A stretch of DNA of 64,000 nucleotides from contig OZ245021.1 of assembly GCA_965223775.1 (NCBI GenBank), positions 1,860,001-1,924,000 of the forward strand, read 5' to 3'. The DNA is from JAJDXW01 sp965223775 (GTDB lineage Bacteria; Pseudomonadota; Gammaproteobacteria; HK1). Positions 47,834 through 56,610 of the stretch are shown piece by piece. Made by a program: the position numbers and the translations under genes. The notes beneath the pieces were generated by a model that was not told the origin of the DNA, did not search any database, and saw only the letters and a program-made list of their open reading frames with translations. The number at the start of each line of letters is the position of its first letter. Positions within the stretch are counted from its first letter, which is position 1.

Positions 47834-48298
47834 CTAGCCCGCCTGCTTGCGGCGGATCGCCTCCAGCGTCGTCAGCACGCTCCGGACGTGATTCCCGATC
47901 AGCACCTCGTGGTGAAAAGCGCCCCGGATGACCCCGCCGCCGTCCACCACGTACGTAACCCGCGAGGTGCCGAGCCCGAAACGCCGCTCCACGTCATACA
48001 ACCGCCGTACGGCTCCCCGGGGATCCGATGCAAGGACGAACGGCAAGCCGAGGCGCTGCTCGAAATCGCAGAGCCGGTCCAGGCCGTCCGTGCTGATGCC
48101 AAGCACAATTGCATCCGGCGACGCCATCGCGTCGTGCACGTCACGGAAACGCGCGGCCTGCCTCGTGCAAATGGGCGTGCCCGCGCGCGGAAAGAAGAAC
48201 AGAACGACACTCTTCCCCCGCTCTCCGGACAGCGTGAACGGCTCGCCACTCGTGAGCGTCAGGGTGAAATCCGGAGCCGGCGTGCCGATCCCGAGCAT
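47834..48298 (-). CDS. Peroxiredoxin (Bcp/AhpC-TSA type)
   Basis: A 154-aa thiol peroxidase. The redox fold is seen in APDFTLTLTSGEPFTLS and VVLFFFPRAGTPICTRQAARF, where the Cys in TPICT is the peroxidatic residue. There is no obvious resolving Cys nearby, so it may be a 1-Cys enzyme. It is oriented against the flanking DUF1028 and RidA genes. Hydrogen peroxide made by flavin oxidases is a plausible substrate. Confidence 0.88.
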   Translation of the reverse strand: MLGIGTPAPDFTLTLTSGEPFTLSGERGKSVVLFFFPRAGTPICTRQAARFRDVHDAMASPDAIVLGISTDGLDRLCDFEQRLGLPFVLASDPRGAVRRLYDVERRFGLGTSRVTYVVDGGGVIRGAFHHEVLIGNHVRSVLTTLEAIRRKQAG

Positions 48299-48657
48299 CG
48301 TCGTTCCTGCCTGTCCTCGTTCACCATGTCGTTTCCGGCAGCGCGCCGCCTTGCGCTGCCGTCCGGCACGGCGGTACCGCCGCGCGCGCTCGAGGTTTGC
48401 CCACGGCGCCCCCGGCTCATGCTACAACTGGCAAGGCTGCGCCTCGGACCGACGAGACATGTTCGAAGCCACCCGCCTTCTCTCGAACTCCCGGCGCGCC
48501 GTACCGGTGGCTGCTTCGCACGTTTCGTCCACGAAGCAGCTTTGCAAGTCTGGCTCGACTGTCAGGATGACGGTACCTCAAGTAGTCTAGGCGGTCGGGG
48601 CCGCCGAGCTTCGAACCGGCAATCCCGAGACCGCATTTCGGAAGGAGGAACTGCACG
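48299..48657. other. Gene-free intergenic region
   Basis: About 360 bases between the peroxiredoxin and RidA genes. I see no gene or known RNA. The RidA ribosome-binding site GGAAGGAGG lies at 48640-48648, near the right end. Confidence 0.6.
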
Positions 48658-49044
48658 ATGGCTGGTCAACCCGTACTGCCCAAGGGCTCTCCGCCCCCGC
48701 TCGCGCCCTACTCGCCGGGGTTTCGATCCGGCCAGTTCGTGTGCACGGCGGGAATGCTTGCGCTCGATGCATCGGGAAACCTGATCGGGGCCGGCGACGC
48801 GGGCGAGCAGACGCGGCAGGTCCTGGAGAACATCAAGGGGATTCTCGAAGCGGCGGGAGGGTCACTGGATGACGTGGTGTACAACATGATCTTCCTCGCG
48901 GATCTCAAGGACTATCAGGCAATGAACGAGGTCTACGGCGCCTATTTCCCGGAGAATCCGCCGGCGCGTGCGTGCGTGCAGGCCGGACTCGTCAAGCCCG
49001 AGTTCCTGGTCGAGATTGCCGCTACCGCCATCGTCAGCGACTAG
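48658..49044 (+). CDS. RidA-family deaminase
   Basis: A 128-aa RidA (YjgF) protein, which hydrolyses reactive enamine/imine intermediates from PLP or flavin amine oxidation. Family marks are PPPLAPYSPGFRSGQFVCTAGML at the N-terminus, the conserved Arg in PPARACVQAGLVKPEFLVEIAATA and the central EQTRQVLENIKGILEAAGGSLDDVV. It fits next to an amine-oxidising enzyme. A strong ribosome-binding site lies ten bases upstream. Confidence 0.93.
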   Translation: MAGQPVLPKGSPPPLAPYSPGFRSGQFVCTAGMLALDASGNLIGAGDAGEQTRQVLENIKGILEAAGGSLDDVVYNMIFLADLKDYQAMNEVYGAYFPENPPARACVQAGLVKPEFLVEIAATAIVSD

Positions 49045-49138
49045 CTGGAGGCAGCCGCCGCGAGGCAGCCGCTCGCCGGAAGTTCGCTCGCGATCATGCA
49101 GACGGGATGCGACCGGGGCACGGCGCCCGGCCGAGCGC

Positions 49139-49746
49139 TCAGATCCGGACGTAGACGGTACCGTCCTCGACCTTGACCGGATACGTCCGGAGGCCTCCGT
49201 GGGCCGGAGCGGTCAGCGCCCGGCCGGTGGCGATATAGGGCTGGTCGCCGAACCCCGGTTCCTGGATGTAGCGCCGCTCGACAATTTCCCCGAAGCTCGC
49301 CCCCGGCTGCATCAGCTCGGTGTTGTGCATCAATTCGTTCCACGCCAGCGTGTAGAGCTTCTTCTGGTAGTCCGTGGGTCTTCCGGGGCCGCAACGAAAG
49401 GCGCGCGAGACGTCGGCGCCGTAGCTGAACGGGCCGATCAAGCCGCAATCGAACACCACCAGGTCGCCGGCGCGGATGATTCGCGAGGAGGCTTCCTGCT
49501 GCCATGGGTTCGTGCGCTCCCCGGAGGCGAGCAGGCGGTAGTCGAGCCACTCGCCCCGCCCTCGATCAGCGCGGTCCACGTCCGGGCCCACAGCTCCTGC
49601 TCGCTGACGCCGCTCCGCAGCCGTTCGCGCATGCGGGTCATTCCATCCTCGTCCGCCGCCAGGGCGAGGTTCATGGCGAGAATCTCTTCCGGCGACTTGA
49701 TCTTGCTGGGCCTCGGCGAGCGCCGGTGCTGCATCGACCAGCGCAA
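49139..49746 (-). pseudogene. Frameshifted and truncated M24 (Xaa-Pro) peptidase
   Basis: The 5' portion (frame from 49746) reads KIKSPEEILAMNLALAADEDGMTRMRERL and SEQELWARTWTALIEGG, then shifts frame. The second frame continues GEWLDYRLLASGERTNPWQQE and AGDLVVFDCGLIGPFSYGADVSRAF. Two Asp metal ligands remain, but the His and Glu ligands of the M24 site are missing because the C-terminal part ends early (TYPVKVEDGTVYVRI). No functional product is expected. Confidence 0.85.
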
Positions 49747-49832
49747 TGCCCTCAGCAGTGGATTCTGGAGGAGATTGGGAGAGCGAGACCGCCCCGGATC
49801 GCTCGGAGGCGGACGGAGCGAGACGGTAGGGA

Positions 49833-49906
49833 TGGCTGGGGGACCAGGATTCGAACCTGGGCTGGCGGAGTCAGAGTCCGCAGTCCTACCACTAGACGAT
49901 CCCCCA
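49833..49906 (-). tRNA. tRNA-Gln (CTG)
   Basis: On the minus strand: acceptor TGGGGGA/TCCCCCA, D-arm TCGTCTAGTGGTAGGA, anticodon loop CTCTGAC (CTG), T-arm CAGGTTCGAATCCTG and encoded CCA. It lies 20 bases downstream of rpsI on the same strand. Confidence 0.95.
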
Positions 49907-49925
49907 AGGGGTTGTGGAACGGAAC

Positions 49926-50318
49926 CTAGCGCTTCGAGTACTGCGGGCGCTTGCGGGCCTTGTGCAGGCCGACCTTCTTTCGCTCGACCTTGCGTGCGTC
50001 GCGAGTGAGGAGCCCCGCTCGGCGCAACGTCGGCCGATGGGTTTCATCGTATTCACAAAGCGCCCGCGCGATGCCGAGCCGGATGGCTCCCGCCTGACCG
50101 GTTCCGCCGCCTCCACGGACGGTGACCATAAAGTCGAAGTCCTGGGTCCGCTGCGTCTCCTCCAGGGGCTGGCGTACCACCATGCGGGCGGTCTCGCGGC
50201 CAAAAAACTCGTCCAGAGGACGCCGATTGACGATGATCCGCCCAGCCCCGCGGCGCATGAACACGCGCGCGGTGGAGGTCTTGCGGCGGCCGGTTCCGTA
50301 GCCAAGAAGTTCGGACAT
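49926..50318 (-). CDS. rpsI: 30S ribosomal protein S9
   Basis: 130 aa, the usual length. The C-terminal tail ending KARKRPQYSKR reaches the P-site tRNA; GYGTGRRKTSTARVFMRRGAG and RAGLLTRDARKVERKK are diagnostic. It follows rplM by about 50 bp, the conserved L13-S9 operon. Confidence 0.97.
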   Translation of the reverse strand: MSELLGYGTGRRKTSTARVFMRRGAGRIIVNRRPLDEFFGRETARMVVRQPLEETQRTQDFDFMVTVRGGGGTGQAGAIRLGIARALCEYDETHRPTLRRAGLLTRDARKVERKKVGLHKARKRPQYSKR

Positions 50319-50369
50319 GATGGTCTGGCTCGTTCTCTCGGGAGCTGGCGAAAAAGGTCGAAGAATCGG

Positions 50370-50798
50370 TCAGAGATCCAGGGGCTTCGGCTGCTGCGCG
50401 ACGTGCGGGTGGGTGGAGCCGGAATACACGTGCAGCTTGCGGAACATGGCCCTGCCGAGCGGACCGCGCGGCAGCATGCCCTTTACCGCAAGCTCGACGA
50501 CGCGGCCCGGAGCCCGCTCCTGGAGCCTGTCGAAGCTCATCGACCGGAGGCCGCCGGGAAACCCCGAATGGCGATGGTAGATCTTGTCGGACCCCTTGCG
50601 GCCCGTGACCTTGACCCGGGCGGCATTGATCACCACCACATGGTCCCCGGTATCGACGTGGGGGGTATATTCGGGTTTGTGCTTGCCGCGAAGACGGGTT
50701 GCGATCGCCGAAGCCATGCGCCCGAGGACCTTCTCCCCGGCGTCGACGACGTACCATTCGCGCTTGACTTCCGCTGGCTTGGCGCTGATGGTCGGCAT
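50370..50798 (-). CDS. rplM: 50S ribosomal protein L13
   Basis: 142 aa, identical in length to E. coli. Diagnostic parts are KREWYVVDAGEKVLGRMAS, LRGKHKPEYTPHVDTGDHVVV, AVKGMLPRGPLGRAMFRKL and HPHVAQQPKPLDL. The start at 50798 (MPTISAKPAEV) fits the family; the open frame beyond it runs into coq7. It is the first gene of the L13-S9 pair. Confidence 0.97.
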   Translation of the reverse strand: MPTISAKPAEVKREWYVVDAGEKVLGRMASAIATRLRGKHKPEYTPHVDTGDHVVVINAARVKVTGRKGSDKIYHRHSGFPGGLRSMSFDRLQERAPGRVVELAVKGMLPRGPLGRAMFRKLHVYSGSTHPHVAQQPKPLDL

Positions 50799-50872
50799 GT
50801 TTCGTTCCCGGTGAATGCCGGGACAACGCGTCCCGAGCGAAAGACGCGGGACTCTATTACCGGCGTGCGTGA

Positions 50873-51586
50873 ATGTCAATGACGACGCGACCCAGAATCA
50901 TCAGGCACAGCCTCGGGGACCGGCTCATTCTCGCCGCGGACCGATTACTCTCCGGGAGCCGCATTCCGAGCCCGGACCGCGAGGCCGTCCGCCCGGCTCC
51001 CGGTGGCGGTAGCGGAGGAATCGCGGCCTCGGTCTCGGCGTATCCCGCGGAAGGAATCGAGGAAGGACCGCTCGACGCCCGGGCGCGCCGGTTGTCGGCA
51101 AGACTCATGCGGGTCAACCACGCCGGGGAGGTGGCGGCCCAGGCTCTCTATCTCGGCCAGAGCATGCTCGCGCGGGACCCCGGCGTACGCCTCGCACTCG
51201 ATGCGGCAGCCGGCGAGGAACGCGCTCACCTCGACTGGTGCCGCCGCCGGCTCTCCGAGCTTGCCGCGAGGCCGAGCCGGCTGGACCCCTTCTGGTGGGG
51301 CGGCTCGTTCGCGATCGGGGCGGCGGCCGGGGCGGCGGGCGACGCGTCGAGCCTCGGGTTCGTCGCGGAGACCGAGCGCCAGGTGACGGACCATCTCGCC
51401 CGCCATCTCCGCCGCCTGCCCCGCAACGACTATCGGAGCCGCGCAATCTGCCGCCGCATGATGGACGACGAGCGCCGCCATGGCACCCGGGCGGTCCAGG
51501 CGGGCGGCCGGCGGCTCCCGACTCCGGTTCGGATCGTGATGCGGCTTGCGGCCGGAGTGATGACCGCGACGGCGTACCGGATCTGA
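50873..51586 (+). CDS. coq7: Demethoxyubiquinone hydroxylase (Coq7)
   Basis: A diiron monooxygenase late in ubiquinone synthesis. The length is 237 aa. The iron ligands of the ferritin-like fold are visible: RVNHAGEVAAQALYLGQ (E), AGEERAHLDWC (ExxH), FVAETERQVTDHL (E) and MMDDERRHGTRA (ExxH). ATG 50879 is a possible alternative start. It is divergent from rplM, whose start is only about 75 bp away. Together with ubiA in this window it shows an aerobic ubiquinone pathway. Confidence 0.93.
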   Translation: MSMTTRPRIIRHSLGDRLILAADRLLSGSRIPSPDREAVRPAPGGGSGGIAASVSAYPAEGIEEGPLDARARRLSARLMRVNHAGEVAAQALYLGQSMLARDPGVRLALDAAAGEERAHLDWCRRRLSELAARPSRLDPFWWGGSFAIGAAAGAAGDASSLGFVAETERQVTDHLARHLRRLPRNDYRSRAICRRMMDDERRHGTRAVQAGGRRLPTPVRIVMRLAAGVMTATAYRI

Positions 51587-51604
51587 GCCCGCTGCGTCCC
51601 TGCG

Positions 51605-51964
51605 TCAGTTTCCGGAGGAGCCGGGGTCCCCGCCCGGCGTGAACATGGGCACCGGAAAGGGGGTCACGTTGCCATGGCCCTTCGCGTCCTCGGCCGTGAC
51701 GATCTTGTTCACCCCCTGCTTGTCGACCTGGTCGATCCGGATCACCGCGTGCATGGGGATGCAGGTTCGGCTCACGCCGGTGAACTCCGTCTTGAGCCGT
51801 TCTTCCGAAGGGTCGATGAGCACCGCCGACCGTTCGCCGAAGATGATGTCGCCGATCTCGATGAAGCCGAAGAGATCGCCCTGGCGGACGGTGTTCGAAT
51901 ACAGTTCGTATACCTTGCCCTGGTTGTGGAAGATGATCCGGTATGTCGGCTTTTTCTTCGCCAC
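51605..51964 (-). CDS. DUF1820 family protein
   Basis: A 119-aa protein matching the DUF1820 pattern: YRIIFHNQGKVYELYSNTVRQGDLFGFIEIGDIIFGE, then DPSEERLKTEFTGVSRTCIPMHAVIRIDQV. No function is known. It is common in gammaproteobacteria as a single gene. The C-terminal tail is Pro/Gly-rich. It converges with coq7. Confidence 0.88.
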   Translation of the reverse strand: MAKKKPTYRIIFHNQGKVYELYSNTVRQGDLFGFIEIGDIIFGERSAVLIDPSEERLKTEFTGVSRTCIPMHAVIRIDQVDKQGVNKIVTAEDAKGHGNVTPFPVPMFTPGGDPGSSGN

Positions 51965-52106
51965 GGTCGACTCCGTCCGGTTTCTCGACGTGCGTCGGGG
52001 ATTCGAGCCTGCGGATTATATTCCACGAAGGTGGGGAGGAACGTGCGGATCCGGAAAGAAGGGAACACGCCGGCCGGGCGGCCGGCCCGGGCCCCGTTCC
52101 GGCTCC

Positions 52107-52850
52107 TCACCGCCCGCCGGCGGCGAATGCGCGGAAGTCGACCCGCACGTCCCGTACCGCCGCACGAAAGAGGCGCTCCCCCGCCTCGGGGTTCGCGCCG
52201 GACGGGTCCGAGCCGATGCGTCCGTCCGGGAACCGCCGGCGGTAGTCCTCGGCGTCGCGGAACCTTCCGCTCGGGGCCACTCGCGGTTCGAGGACGGCGG
52301 ACTTGACCGCCTCCGGATAGGCGAAGTACGAGAGCGATATCTCGCTCGGAGTCGCGTGGCTGCCTTCGATCCCCGCGAAGAGTTCGCGCGAGACCCGGCG
52401 CACTTCGCCGCCGTCCCACCAGTTGGTGAGGGCGAGGCGTGCGCGGTGCCCCGTCCGCCCGAGGCTGGCGTGGGCGTAGATCTCGGAGAACGCGGTGTTC
52501 AGCGTCGCGATGTTGCCGCCGTGCCCGTTGAGGAAATAGATTGCGTCGAATCCATGCCGGGCCAACGATTCGACATAGTCCGACACGCAGGCGATGAGGG
52601 TGCTTGGGCGCAACGTGATGCTGCCGGGAAACGCGAGGTGGTGCTGGGCCATTCCGACACTGATGGTCGGGCCCACCAGGGCGTCCTCCTCTTCTCCTAC
52701 CGCCCGGGCCACCACTTCGGGACAGATCGCGTCCGTCCCGATGAGCCCGTTCGGCCCGTGCTGCTCGGTCGAGCCGATGGGGACGATGATCGCGGTGCTC
52801 CGCTCAAGATATGCTTCCACCTCCTGCCAGGTGCTGAGTTGGAGTTGCAC
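52107..52850 (-). CDS. Creatininase/creatinine amidohydrolase family protein
   Basis: A 247-aa metal-dependent amidohydrolase. The metal-binding residues are in VPIGSTEQHGPNGLIGTDA (E, H and D) and in FLNGHGGNIATLN (H). Family members act on creatinine or on formamide groups in cofactor synthesis; the substrate here is not certain. Upstream sits a short divergent reading frame. Confidence 0.9.
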   Translation of the reverse strand: MQLQLSTWQEVEAYLERSTAIIVPIGSTEQHGPNGLIGTDAICPEVVARAVGEEEDALVGPTISVGMAQHHLAFPGSITLRPSTLIACVSDYVESLARHGFDAIYFLNGHGGNIATLNTAFSEIYAHASLGRTGHRARLALTNWWDGGEVRRVSRELFAGIEGSHATPSEISLSYFAYPEAVKSAVLEPRVAPSGRFRDAEDYRRRFPDGRIGSDPSGANPEAGERLFRAAVRDVRVDFRAFAAGGR

Positions 52851-52924
52851 GGGGACTACCTCGCTGCGGCCGGAAATGACAAAACGGATCTGCTCGCCGC
52901 CGTCACGGGCGCTGGGCGCCTGAC

Positions 52925-53086
52925 ATGAAATGGGCGCGCGAGTGGCTGGCCCGTGCCCTGTGCGCCCTTGATCTGCACGAGTTCGAGGTCATCGAGGTCC
53001 AGATCGGCTTTGGCCCGAGCGGGACGGTCGAGAAGGTACGGTGCCGCCGGTGCGGGTATCGCGGCACGCGCCGCGGCCGGGCGTAG
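52925..53086 (+). CDS. Small CxxC (zinc-ribbon-like) protein
   Basis: A 53-codon frame, ATG to TAG, encoding MKWAREWLARALCALDLHEF, a strand-rich middle and a C-terminal CRRCGYRGTRRGRA. The pattern (short helix, His, then one CxxC near the end) resembles small prophage-type DUF1660 proteins. No ribosome-binding site is clear. The call rests on composition and motif only. Confidence 0.4.
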   Translation: MKWAREWLARALCALDLHEFEVIEVQIGFGPSGTVEKVRCRRCGYRGTRRGRA

Positions 53087-53994
53087 CCGCATCGGAGTAA
53101 CCGCATCAGAGTAGCCGGACCACGGTCCTGGAACGGGTAAGCGTACCAGTACAGCAGAATGCTCACAAAATTTCACGATAAATCAATATCTAAAGATATC
53201 TCCGGGAAGAGTCGGGCTGATTCTTGTTGCGTTTCGACCTGCTTCACGCCCATTTCTCTACCAAATTTGCCATTTCCCGGTCTGCGGACGCGACGAGCGA
53301 TACGGCGCGACGACCCAGTTCGGCGCTGCTCGCTTGCCGTGTCAAAGCCCTCCGCAGGTGAGCCGTCCTGCGTTTAGTATACGGTCGCGCGCCGCTCATC
53401 TTCCTACCATGGACGCAGCCGCGTCTTCTTGTGCGACAACTGCAGTCCGCAACCCGGTCGAGCTACCAAGGGCGCTTCTTTCAGGCCTTGGGCGAGGGCG
53501 GGCGGCAGAAGGTGCGCGAAGGCAAGTACGTCACAGTCATTGTCTCGGGACTCATTTGCTCCGATTTTCGGACGATGAACGCGTCGCCCTGGATTCCGAT
53601 GACCGAGTCGAGAACGTCATGTTCCGGTCAGTCCTGGAAACGCCCACGGGATTTCCGGAGGAATCGGCCTCTCTCCTCGCGGTTCGAAACGAGAGTCGCC
53701 TCTGGGAGCCGCAGCCTGCCGGCGACCATGTCGGGGCGATTGTCCGTACGGTGTCGGAATCGCCGAGCCGTTGCGGTTCACCGGCCATCGGTCGAAGGGA
53801 CCTTCGCACGTGGCACGGGTCATCTCGACCCGGAGGTCCGCCGGCGACTCCTGGTTCGGCACTTCGCCAGCTGAGCGCGGCGGATCGAAGAACGTATTGA
53901 CATCGCGCCGCCCGGCCCCACGTCAGGGTCGAGCCGGGCACGGCCACCGGATCGGCGCGGATGCCCGGACCTGTTCACCAGGAGGGCTTGCGGC
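53087..53994. other. Gene-poor stretch with AT-rich patch
   Basis: About 900 bases without a supported gene. Bases 53155-53215 are AT-rich (AAATTTCACGATAAATCAAT and on), unlike the rest. Frames beyond 53330 are open but show no recognisable family, and they may be decayed genes. Confidence 0.5.
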
Positions 53995-54444
53995 ATGCTC
54001 GGCATCGAAAAAGTGGACCACATCGGCATCCGGGTCAGTGACAAGGGGGCCTCGATTGCCTTCTACGAACGGCTGGGGTTCGAGACGCTTTCCGATACGG
54101 GATTCGAGAAGGGTCATCCGGTCATTCTGCGGCATCCTTCCGGGGTTGTCCTGAACCTGCTGGGGCCGAGCAACACCCCGAACGACCGGAACATCCTCAT
54201 GGACGCGGAGGAGAAGTATCCCGGGATCACCCACGTCTCGTTCAAGGTCGGGTCCATGGAAGCCACGCGGCGGTTCCTCGCCGAGCAGGGGATCCCCCTC
54301 AGCGGTCAGTTCTCGTACAAGGACCTGCAGGCAGTGTTCATCCGCGACCCGGACCGAAACGTCATCGAGCTCGACGCCTACGCCGGCGCAGAGCCCGAAG
54401 CACGGGGCGGCGGGGAGGCTTCCGGATACGAGCGGCATCCCTGA
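53995..54444 (+). CDS. VOC-family (glyoxalase/dioxygenase fold) protein
   Basis: A 149-aa metal-binding protein with paired beta-alpha-beta-beta-beta motifs. The expected ligands are His in KVDHIGIRVSD, His in ITHVSFKVGSM and Glu in NVIELDAYAG. The family includes lactoylglutathione lyases, extradiol dioxygenases and resistance proteins, and this one cannot be assigned. It stands alone in a decayed region but is itself intact. Confidence 0.88.
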   Translation: MLGIEKVDHIGIRVSDKGASIAFYERLGFETLSDTGFEKGHPVILRHPSGVVLNLLGPSNTPNDRNILMDAEEKYPGITHVSFKVGSMEATRRFLAEQGIPLSGQFSYKDLQAVFIRDPDRNVIELDAYAGAEPEARGGGEASGYERHP

Positions 54445-54603
54445 CCGGCGGACCCGTCCGCTGCCAGACCTGCCGTAGCGGGCAAGCGGCGGGGCGTGGA
54501 GGCGAAAACTGGAAAGAGCAGAGAGACCCGGTGACCGGGACGCAGGCGGGCGCGGCAGCTCTTGGGGTAGAGGATCGCAGCGACGATTTCCCATGGGGCG
54601 AAG

Positions 54604-54702
54604 TCAATGGATTGAGAAGGGAGAGAGTTCTTCGCCCTCTCGCCGCCACGCGAACCAGCCGTTCACCGGAATGACGCAGCGCCGACGCCGGAATGCCCGC
54701 AC
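54604..54702 (-). pseudogene. SRAP (YedK/HMCES-like) gene remnant
   Basis: On the minus strand a 32-codon piece reads VRAFRRRRCVIPVNGWFAW, then RREG, and stops soon after. It closely resembles the SRAP core (RRCLIPADGFYEWRREG), but the catalytic Cys2 N-terminus and the C-terminal half are missing, and the usual D and E positions are changed. SRAP proteins cross-link abasic sites in single-stranded DNA. The remaining bases of 54445-55028 hold no gene I can support. Confidence 0.6.
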
Positions 54703-55028
54703 GCTGCGGCTAGGGCGCGCACGGAGCACCGAGGAAACAGGCGTAGGCCGATACCGTGACAGCGGTGAGCACGATTGCCGCGGCCAACGCCGCGATGGCT
54801 ATGGGGACGTGGCGCCGCTCCATGTTCCCGCTCCTCGCAGGTTGACGGTCGCGTAGCTGCGAACGGGCTCATGGTCTGCCTTCGGTTCGGTTCGGCTCTT
54901 CTCTCGATGCGACGCGTCGTGGCGTATAACGGACTCCGGTCCCAGGCGCCCGGGTCGGAATCGAATCCCGAGCCGCCGTTGAGGATTCCCCTGCCGAATA
55001 GACCAACTTCCCTCGAGCCTGCCCCTCG

Positions 55029-55298
55029 GTGTGGATCCGGGCATTTTTCGTGATCGTTCTTCCCACGGTGACGCCGGAGCTGATCGCGACCGCGATCACG
55101 TCGGCGCTGCTCGCGCGGAAGGATTTTCTCCGGGCGCTCAGAATCACGTCGAACGAGGCGGCGCAGACCATCCCCAACGGCAACCTGACCCATATCTCGG
55201 ACATCGGGATCGAATGAGGATCACTCACCGCGGTCAGCCCGCTCCTCGTCCAGAAGCACATGGTGCGGGGCCTCCCGAGCGGCGTCATACGGGGATAG
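55029..55298 (+). pseudogene. MalG-type sugar ABC permease remnant
   Basis: The C-terminal part of a carbohydrate ABC permease: TPELIATAITSALLARKDFL, ITSNEAAQTIPNG, ISDIGIE, then TGA, then GSLTA, and at the end LLVQKHMVRGLPSGVIRG. In the family IEWGSLTA is expected, so TGA 55215-55217 most simply replaces a Trp codon. A stretch between SLTA and LLVQKH is also deleted. No 5' half is present. Confidence 0.72.
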
Positions 55299-55413
55299 CG
55301 AGCGAACGGGTGCACCTTTACGATCGCATGGGGGAGGTAGACGCGAAGCGAAGACTTGGCATGACGAGGGGCAAGAATCCACATAGCTCCTGGGCACAAA
55401 GGTGGTCGTCGCG

Positions 55414-56610
55414 ATGAATCGCACCGTCCTTCGCTTGTGCATCACCATGATGGCCATCGCCGCACAGCAAAACGCGGCTGCAATCATCATCCCTACATTC
55501 CTCGGGACCCATGGCTTCGAGGTCGCAGCCATCGGGACCCTGGTTGCGCTGGTGCCCGTCTTTACCCTCGCGGCGCGTTTTCCCGCGGGGTTCATCTACA
55601 CCCGGACCCGCGCCGGGCGTCTCATGATCGCATCGCTTGCCGGCGTTGCGATCACCAACTGTCTCTTTGGCCACGCGACGACCACGGCTTCGTTCGTCGC
55701 GGTCAGCGCCCTCAGCGGCTTGGCCAACGGAATCGCGACTACCGTCTTCCTGTCGCTCTATATCGACGCGTTGCCCGAAGACCAGAACCGCGCTCAAGCG
55801 ATGGGATACTACGCGGGCTCCATTGCGCTGGGTTTTGCCCTGGGAGGATTTTCCGTAGGCTGGACTACGGACCTCTTCGGCTATCAGAACGGATTCTATT
55901 TTTCGGCACTGCTCGCCTTGCTGGCGATGACACAGGTGCCGGCTCTCGCGAAATTGCTTCCCCCGGAGGACGATGCGATGCCGGGCTCGGACCAGAAGAT
56001 GGGGCCGGGCCAGTTTCGCCGCATGCTCGGCTATCTGATGCACCCGGCGGTCGCCGCCGTGATCCTGGTCGCAATTTTCCTCAACATGGTGCATCGCGTC
56101 GTTGCAACCATCTTCCCTCTCTACGGTGTCGAGCTCGGCCTCGGACTCACGGAGATCGGGGCCGTGTTGGGAAGCTACGCCCTGTGCAATGCGATTGTGC
56201 GGCCGTTCAGCGGCGGGATCGTCGAGCGATTCGGACACCGAAGGGTGTGCTTTTTCGGGCTTCTGCTTCAGGTTGTCGCGGTCATGTTCTTTCCGCTCGT
56301 CGGTGCCGTCGCATCGTTCATCGCGGTGTCGATACTCGCCGGCTCGTTCCGGGCAGTCGTGATGGTCGGAAACACGGTCGGCATGGTCGAGGACATGGGA
56401 CAGACCCGGTTCAGCCGTGGCGTCGCCTCGGGCGTGTTCAACGCGGCCAACGATGTCGGACACATTCTGGGTCCCGGCTTTGCCGGCCTGGTTGCAGCTT
56501 CGATTGGCGTGAAGCAGACTTTCTTTGTCGCGCCGCTTCTGATCGCCGCGGCTTTCGTTGCGACATTGCTGGCCTTCAACCTGTTTCTAGGTAGTGTTCG
56601 CGACGAATAG
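55414..56610 (+). CDS. MFS transporter
   Basis: A 398-aa membrane protein with 12 predicted helices. The A-type loop is not a perfect match but the architecture is that of a drug/sugar MFS carrier (TRTRAGRLMIASLAGVAI after helix 2, then GYYAGSIALGFALGGFSVG). The second half has VERFGHRRVCFFGLLLQVVAV. The substrate is unknown. GTG 55402 is an in-frame alternative start. It stands alone between decayed genes. Confidence 0.85.
   Translation: MNRTVLRLCITMMAIAAQQNAAAIIIPTFLGTHGFEVAAIGTLVALVPVFTLAARFPAGFIYTRTRAGRLMIASLAGVAITNCLFGHATTTASFVAVSALSGLANGIATTVFLSLYIDALPEDQNRAQAMGYYAGSIALGFALGGFSVGWTTDLFGYQNGFYFSALLALLAMTQVPALAKLLPPEDDAMPGSDQKMGPGQFRRMLGYLMHPAVAAVILVAIFLNMVHRVVATIFPLYGVELGLGLTEIGAVLGSYALCNAIVRPFSGGIVERFGHRRVCFFGLLLQVVAVMFFPLVGAVASFIAVSILAGSFRAVVMVGNTVGMVEDMGQTRFSRGVASGVFNAANDVGHILGPGFAGLVAASIGVKQTFFVAPLLIAAAFVATLLAFNLFLGSVRDE

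Noticed and set aside
55215..55217. TGA as a second selenocysteine codon
   Set aside because: The family has Trp at this place, a nearby deletion breaks the gene, and no SECIS-like hairpin with correct spacing is evident.
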